Assembly: GCA_029945665.1 (NCBI GenBank)
Contig: JAQSCZ010000007.1
Span: 1-56,662 of the forward strand
Length of the DNA: 56,662 bases
From: a bacterium
GTDB taxonomy: Bacteria > Bacteroidota > Bacteroidia > NS11-12g > UBA955
Direction of reading: 5' to 3'
Below, one piece after another: positions 52,084 through 56,662 of this stretch. The notes under the pieces were generated by a model. The model saw nothing but the letters and a program-made list of their open reading frames with translations. It made no database searches and was not told the DNA's origin. A program made the position numbers and the translations under genes. Position 1 is the first letter of the stretch. Every line of letters begins with the position of its first letter.

Positions 52084-53193
52084 GTGGAAAATTTTATTGT
52101 ATCTGCCCGAAAATATCGCCCATCCATCTTTGATGATGTGGTAGGACAGAAGCATATAACAGACACCTTGCTGAATGAAATCAATAGCAACCACCTTGCC
52201 CAAGCCTTTTTATTTACTGGTCCAAGAGGCGTAGGCAAGACAACTTGTGCGAGAATTTTGGCGAAGGTAATTAATCAAAAAGACAACGATGGTCCCGACC
52301 AAGATTACGCCTTCAACATCTTTGAACTCGATGCCGCCAGCAACAACTCCGTTGATGATATCAGGCAATTGAATGAACAAGTTAGAATTCCACCGCAAGT
52401 TGGCACTTATAAAATCTATATTATAGATGAGGTGCACATGCTAAGTTCACAGGCTTTCAATGCTTTTCTAAAAACCCTTGAAGAACCTCCAAAATACGCC
52501 ATTTTTATACTTGCAACAACCGAGAAACACAAGGTTTTACCAACGATTTTATCGCGTTGTCAGATCTTTAATTTCAAGCGAATTCAAGTAAAAGACATGG
52601 TGAGCCATTTAAAAACCATTGCGGTTAAAGAAAATATTAAAGCAGAAGAAGAAGCCCTACACCTAATCGCAGAAAAGGCTGATGGGGGATTACGCGACGC
52701 CTTATCAATGTTTGACCAAATGGTTAGTTTTTGTAATGGAGATATTACCTATGCAAAAGTTGTAGACAATCTCAATTTACTGGACAAAGATTATTATTTC
52801 AAAGTAACCGACGCCATTCTAAATCAAAATGTAGGTGAAGTTTTAAACTATTTTGATTTGATTTTGGAAAAAGGATTTGATGGACAACTCTTTCTGAATG
52901 GATTGAATGAACATTTTAGAAATTTAATGGTATGCAAAGATTCCTCAACTGCTCATTTACTGGATGTTGGAGAATTGCATAAAACCAAATACAATGAACA
53001 AAGTAAAAATACCAATTTAACTTTCTTATTGAATGCACTGAACATCAATAATCAATTTGATTTGGAATATAAAAACAGCAGAAACCAACGCTTACACATA
53101 GAAATAGCGCTTCTAAAGCTATGTCACATCAAAAATATGTTGAATTCGGCTACTACTTTAGATGAATTAAAAAAAAAAGTGATGAGTATATAA
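52084..53193 (+). CDS. dnaX: DNA polymerase III gamma-like product (dnaX zero frame)
   Basis: 369 residues, starting with GTG at the family-conserved MENFIVSARKYRP. The AAA+ clamp-loader domain has P-loop TGPRGVGKTT (45-54), DAASNNSVDDIR, Walker B IIDEVHML (113-120) and ILATTEKHKVLP with SRC arginine-finger motif near 158. Domain III follows. The usual cysteine-rich zinc module is missing: between ILAKVIN and NIFELDAAS only about 14 residues without cysteines occur (64-77). The frame stops 15 bases beyond a ten-A run, leaving a gamma-sized protein; the tau-specific part follows in the -1 frame. A TACTTTTG -7 element lies at 52052-52059. Confidence 0.9.
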   Translation: MENFIVSARKYRPSIFDDVVGQKHITDTLLNEINSNHLAQAFLFTGPRGVGKTTCARILAKVINQKDNDGPDQDYAFNIFELDAASNNSVDDIRQLNEQVRIPPQVGTYKIYIIDEVHMLSSQAFNAFLKTLEEPPKYAIFILATTEKHKVLPTILSRCQIFNFKRIQVKDMVSHLKTIAVKENIKAEEEALHLIAEKADGGLRDALSMFDQMVSFCNGDITYAKVVDNLNLLDKDYYFKVTDAILNQNVGEVLNYFDLILEKGFDGQLFLNGLNEHFRNLMVCKDSSTAHLLDVGELHKTKYNEQSKNTNLTFLLNALNINNQFDLEYKNSRNQRLHIEIALLKLCHIKNMLNSATTLDELKKKVMSI

Positions 53194-53198
53194 CTCGT
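53167..53198 (+). other. Putative dnaX frameshift or slippage site
   Basis: Ten consecutive A (53169-53178) read as TTA-AAA-AAA-AAA in the zero frame. A 6-bp stem ATGAGT / ACTCGT (53182-53187, 53193-53198) with loop ATATA follows; the zero-frame TAA (53191-53193) lies in it. The first A-AAA-AAA heptamer leaves a 6-base spacer to the stem. Reading -1 joins gamma (365 codons) to a 209-residue tail. Confidence 0.7.
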
Positions 53199-53807
53199 AA
53201 AACTGAACTTAACCAACAAAATGCAGCGAACACCGCAACACCAGCGCCATTGGTTAAACCAATACCTTTAGCAGATTCTAACTTTAGTTTACCGAAGTTA
53301 CCTTTAAAACATAATCTGGGCAAACAGGCACCGCCGATTCAAATAGAAATAGCCGAAATCATAGAGGCTTCTGATGAAGCGGTTAAAATAAAATTGGAAT
53401 TTATAAAAGAGGAAGAATCTCTTTATTCTGATAGAACCAACGAACCTAAAGCTACAATTGAGTTAAACGATTTAAATTTAAAGGCAGCAATGTCTGCATT
53501 TGCTGCATCTTTATCACCCTCGACTGCAGCATTGGTAAAAATGTTTCAACCCAGGATTGATGTTTATGATATAAAAATTTCAATGCAAAAGGGCAATATC
53601 AATCTAATTGAACCGATTAAAATTGAATGGCAGCGTTTTTTAAGGGATCATTTTTCAAATCGACAATTAACTTTAGTGATAAGTGAGGATAATACCGTGA
53701 TTCAACAAACCAGGGCTTATACGCAGCGTGAGCAATTAGATGAGATTATCAAAGAAAACCCAATCGTTCTTGATCTGTTAAAAACGCTAAATCTCAAATT
53801 GAAATAA
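53178..53807 (+). CDS. dnaX: DnaX tau-specific C-terminal region (-1 frame)
   Basis: 209 codons of continuous reading follow the A-run in the -1 frame, without a stop, beginning SDEYITRKTELNQQN. After a Pro/Ala/Lys-rich linker comes a folded domain with AMSAFAASLSPS, LIEPIKIEWQRFL and the C-terminal ENPIVLDLLKTLNLKL, which resembles the C-terminal domain of Bacteroidota DnaX proteins. Joined to the upstream frame it gives a 574-residue tau, about the normal family length. An independent start at the TTG 53250 would leave out the linker and is less likely. Whether it is made by frameshifting, transcriptional slippage, or a sequencing error in the A-run cannot be decided here. Confidence 0.8.
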   Translation, partial: SDEYITRKTELNQQNAANTATPAPLVKPIPLADSNFSLPKLPLKHNLGKQAPPIQIEIAEIIEASDEAVKIKLEFIKEEESLYSDRTNEPKATIELNDLNLKAAMSAFAASLSPSTAALVKMFQPRIDVYDIKISMQKGNINLIEPIKIEWQRFLRDHFSNRQLTLVISEDNTVIQQTRAYTQREQLDEIIKENPIVLDLLKTLNLKLK

Positions 53808-53965
53808 TCCATTTTTTTAGGTTAATGTCATTGTGTTAGGTTTAGTTCCTTACAAGGATTAAATATTCATTTAAAGATTTATATATCAAAAACTTAAAAA
53901 CAAAAACGGCTGATGCTTTTTTTTAATTTAAAGTTTATTTATATTCGTAAATTAAATTGTGAATA

Positions 53966-56551
53966 GTGCTTAATAAAAGCTTACTTTTTCTCTTCTCCTT
54001 CTTGTTGATATTTCAGATATCTAAAGCCCAAAAGGAGGCCAATATCTGGTATTTTGGTGCAAACGCAGGCATAAATTTCAACACCAGTCAACCAACAGCA
54101 ATTACCAATAGTAAAATGTTTGCTTCTGAAGGTTGCGCAAGCATCAGCAATGCAGCGGGCCGATTATTGTTTTACACAGATGGGGTTAGTGTCTGGGATA
54201 GCACACATCAAGTTATGCCAAATGGCAGCGACCTCAAGGGCAATGCATCGAGTACACAATCTGTTGTTATTGTTCCAAAACCATTTACTTTTAATTCGTA
54301 TTTTATATTCACCTCAGATAAAGTTGCTGGATCTGAAGGAATAACCTATTCTGAAGTTAACATGGGTTTGAATGGAGGAAAAGGCGATGTACTCAATTGG
54401 AATAAAAATAAAAAACTGGTTACACCAGCTTGTGAAAAATTAAGTGCTGTTAAACACAGCAATGGATTCGACTATTGGATTATGGCACATAAGTTTAACT
54501 CTGATACGCTTTATGCCTATCGGGTGACAATGTATGGTATTATTCCAAGAGCTGTAAAAAGCAAAACTGGATTTAAAATTAGCAACGGCTATTCAAATTC
54601 TTTGGGGAGCATGAAATTCTCACCTGATGGTCGCAAATTAGCTTATGTAAATTACTCCAAGGACACGTCAGTTATAGCAGACTTTAACAACCAAACTGGA
54701 ATTATTTCAAATCCATATTTTTTCAATAATACAAATGCCTACGGCTTAGAATTCTCATCAAAAAGCAGATATATTTACATCAGTGAATTTAAATCAAGAA
54801 AAATATATCAATATGATGCAAAAGCGATTAGCTCTGACGCTTTCATTAGTTCTAAAAAAACAATTGACAGTAATTATGCGAATGAATTGGGGGCATTGCA
54901 ACTGGCACCCAATGGGAAAATATACGTTGCAGTTACTGGAAGCAATTATCTTCATTCAATTGAAGCTCCAGATTCTTTTGGTAGCCTTTCTCGACCGGCT
55001 AAAAACAGCATTTTCCTTGGCGGTAAAACCTGTCTCCTTGGCTTACCTAACTTTAACACATCGCTTTTCAATTTAAAAACAATCCTTGCAAAATCATATT
55101 GTTTAAACGATACAGCCGAATTTAGCATTTCGAATACTGAGGATATCGACTCTGTGAAATGGTTTTTTGGAGAACCTATATTCAACGCAAATAATTACTC
55201 AACCAAAGCCATTGGAGCCCGTCACATCTATACAAAAACGGGCAAGTATTTTGTTCGACTTAATTATTATTCGAAAAAATCCGTTCAATTTGCTTTTGCT
55301 CAAATTAATGTCAAAGATATCAAACCTAATATCGGCCGCGATACTAGTTTTTGTAATGCCTTTTCTTTAAAACTATCGACTGCTAAATCTTATCAAAAAT
55401 ACCTTTGGAATACTTCAGAAATTACGCCTTCCTTATCAATTTCCAAAAAAGGAACCTACATACTCCACGTAAACGATAGCATTGGATGCAGCAGCGCAGA
55501 TACCATTGTGGTTCATAACCCATTTGTAGTTGCTAAAATTACAACTTCGGACACGATACAGTGCTCAAAAAATAATTTATTTAAAATTATAAATGAAAGT
55601 TTTATAGATGACGATCAAATAAAATACTCCCTTTGGACTTTGGGCGATGGCACTTCAATTGATGATTCTGTTATACTAAAGGAATATGATGCAGTTGGCC
55701 AATATAAAATCAAACTAAATGTTGTTACGAAAACTGATTGTAAGGATAGTGCCACAAAAAACTTACATGTTAAACTAAGTCCAATGGCTGCTTTTCAGGC
55801 AACTTCGCCTTGCTTTCCTGACAGTGTGGTATTCACAAATCAATCGACATTTGGTGCTGGAAAACTAATTAATTTCTGGTGGGAATTTGGAGACAACACA
55901 TTTTCAACTCAAAAGAGTCCATACAAGTTCTACAAAGAACCCTCCAAATACAATGTTAAGCTAGTAATTCGTGCAGAAAACGGCTGTATTGACTCCATTG
56001 TTAAACACCGTGGTATTTTAGTCAAAGAAAGTCCGCATGCCAGTTTCACATTTAATGAAATAAGCTCTTTAAATGGTGGACAAAAGCAAGTACAGTTTAA
56101 TAATTTCTCGACAGATAATGCCGTATTATTCAGTTGGAATTTTGGCAATGGTAAAACTAGCTCAGACAAAAATCCTACTCTAAATTATTTAGATTCTGGT
56201 AAAAATACTTTTACACTTATTGCTTCAACATTAGAAGGCTGTTCAGATTCTTATAGTTTGAATACTTATCACAAATTTTTCTTCTTTTTACCCAATGTGT
56301 TTTCACCTGATGGCAATAACATTAATGATAATTATGTGCCATTTTCAAGTTTATTCATTTCTTATTATAAAATGGAGATTTTCAATAAATGGGGAGAGAA
56401 GCTATTTGAATCTAATGATATTTTAAATGGATGGGATGGCAAATACCATGGAGAATACTGTACCAATGATTTATACATTTGTAAAATTGCATTAACACCT
56501 TATGGTGCTGGTCTAGAGAAACATGAAACAAGTTTTCTTTTAATGCATTAG
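53966..56551 (+). CDS. Surface protein with propeller-like N-terminus, PKD repeats and CHU_C domain
   Basis: 861 residues from GTG at 53966; the next in-frame start would remove the signal peptide (LNKSLLFLFSFLLIFQISKAQ). The first 350 residues have repeated motifs typical of beta-propellers (EANIWYFGANAGINFN, GSMKFSPDGRKLAYV, GLEFSSKSRYIYISEF, GALQLAPNGKIYVA). PKD-like domains follow, then a DTIQC module (Cys533) that also occurs in the 38999 gene. The C-terminus (LPNVFSPDGNNINDNYV, IFNKWGEKLFESND, GWDGKYHG) is the CHU_C type B T9SS sorting domain. Likely a surface-exposed protein. Confidence 0.88.
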   Translation: MLNKSLLFLFSFLLIFQISKAQKEANIWYFGANAGINFNTSQPTAITNSKMFASEGCASISNAAGRLLFYTDGVSVWDSTHQVMPNGSDLKGNASSTQSVVIVPKPFTFNSYFIFTSDKVAGSEGITYSEVNMGLNGGKGDVLNWNKNKKLVTPACEKLSAVKHSNGFDYWIMAHKFNSDTLYAYRVTMYGIIPRAVKSKTGFKISNGYSNSLGSMKFSPDGRKLAYVNYSKDTSVIADFNNQTGIISNPYFFNNTNAYGLEFSSKSRYIYISEFKSRKIYQYDAKAISSDAFISSKKTIDSNYANELGALQLAPNGKIYVAVTGSNYLHSIEAPDSFGSLSRPAKNSIFLGGKTCLLGLPNFNTSLFNLKTILAKSYCLNDTAEFSISNTEDIDSVKWFFGEPIFNANNYSTKAIGARHIYTKTGKYFVRLNYYSKKSVQFAFAQINVKDIKPNIGRDTSFCNAFSLKLSTAKSYQKYLWNTSEITPSLSISKKGTYILHVNDSIGCSSADTIVVHNPFVVAKITTSDTIQCSKNNLFKIINESFIDDDQIKYSLWTLGDGTSIDDSVILKEYDAVGQYKIKLNVVTKTDCKDSATKNLHVKLSPMAAFQATSPCFPDSVVFTNQSTFGAGKLINFWWEFGDNTFSTQKSPYKFYKEPSKYNVKLVIRAENGCIDSIVKHRGILVKESPHASFTFNEISSLNGGQKQVQFNNFSTDNAVLFSWNFGNGKTSSDKNPTLNYLDSGKNTFTLIASTLEGCSDSYSLNTYHKFFFFLPNVFSPDGNNINDNYVPFSSLFISYYKMEIFNKWGEKLFESNDILNGWDGKYHGEYCTNDLYICKIALTPYGAGLEKHETSFLLMH

Positions 56552-56662
56552 AATTTAGTAACTCAGATTTTAAATTCAAAAGTAGTAACATTATTTATTA
56601 TATTTTGATTCACACTGATCCGAACTTTTCCAAGATTTGGCAATAAATCATTCGTGAGCCCT

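Noticed and set aside
1-56662. CRISPR array, prophage or integrative element
   Set aside because: No regularly spaced repeats, integrase, phage structural or conjugation genes are visible.

Overview
The window looks like chromosomal DNA of a Bacteroidota bacterium. The evidence is low-GC sequence, type IX secretion C-terminal domains (sorting type A and the CHU_C type B), an S46 peptidase, a DUF5777 barrel, DUF1800/DUF1501 and TIGR02757 proteins, near absence of Shine-Dalgarno sequences, and many promoters of the Bacteroidota form TTTG-N19-TAnnTTTG. I cannot place it below phylum, and it is mostly ordinary vertically inherited genome: no prophage, CRISPR array or intact insertion sequence is visible.

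Layout. 1-1060: gene-poor; two near-identical leftward promoters serve a gene outside the window, and there is a worn IS3-like transposase tail. 1061-6348 (minus): Lrp-type regulator with an SDR dehydrogenase, an N-acetylglucosamine-kinase-like protein, the rlmH / small secreted protein / TIGR02757 group, and an OmpA-type lipoprotein. 6441-8767 (minus): compact envelope operon of CX4CH haem lipoprotein, OB-fold membrane protein, YceI and DUF5777 barrel. 8946-9748: two duplicated small membrane proteins, each behind a paired 9-bp direct repeat with a 21-bp period that resembles a LytTR-regulator operator. 9771-18687 (minus): S46 dipeptidyl-peptidase, then symporter, LOG-type hydrolase, active transglutaminase lipoprotein and an inactive paralogue. 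18790-20035: tandem duplicated secreted proteins with a His...Cys arrangement. 20088-28898: metK, the DUF1800/DUF1501 pair, glycosyltransferase 9, PolX, dprA. 29076-37326: AsmA-like protein, panB, Dps, ppk1 and an endonuclease/phosphatase-fold lipoprotein. 37461-38760: tRNA-Leu(CAA) and mdh. 38999-43327 and 53966-56551: two large type IX-secreted PKD proteins that share a repeat module. 43338-50148: several thioredoxin-fold proteins, a PhoR/PhoB-like two-component pair, gmhB-like phosphatase, DPM-type glycosyltransferase and pdxH. 50231-51829: pckA. 52084-53807: dnaX, split by a frame change at a run of ten A.

Most interesting points. (1) dnaX is divided into a 369-aa gamma-like frame and a tau-tail frame at an A10 run followed by a small hairpin, as expected for programmed frameshifting or transcriptional slippage; the same protein lacks the usual zinc module. 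(2) The paired 9-bp repeats upstream of the two small membrane-protein genes sit at identical distances from the -7 element and the preceding terminator, suggesting a duplicated operator-promoter-gene cassette. (3) The haem/OB/YceI/barrel operon, the tandem His...Cys proteins and the active/inactive transglutaminase pair are candidates for uncharacterised envelope functions. (4) Several promoters lie so close to the start codon that the mRNAs should be leaderless or nearly so.
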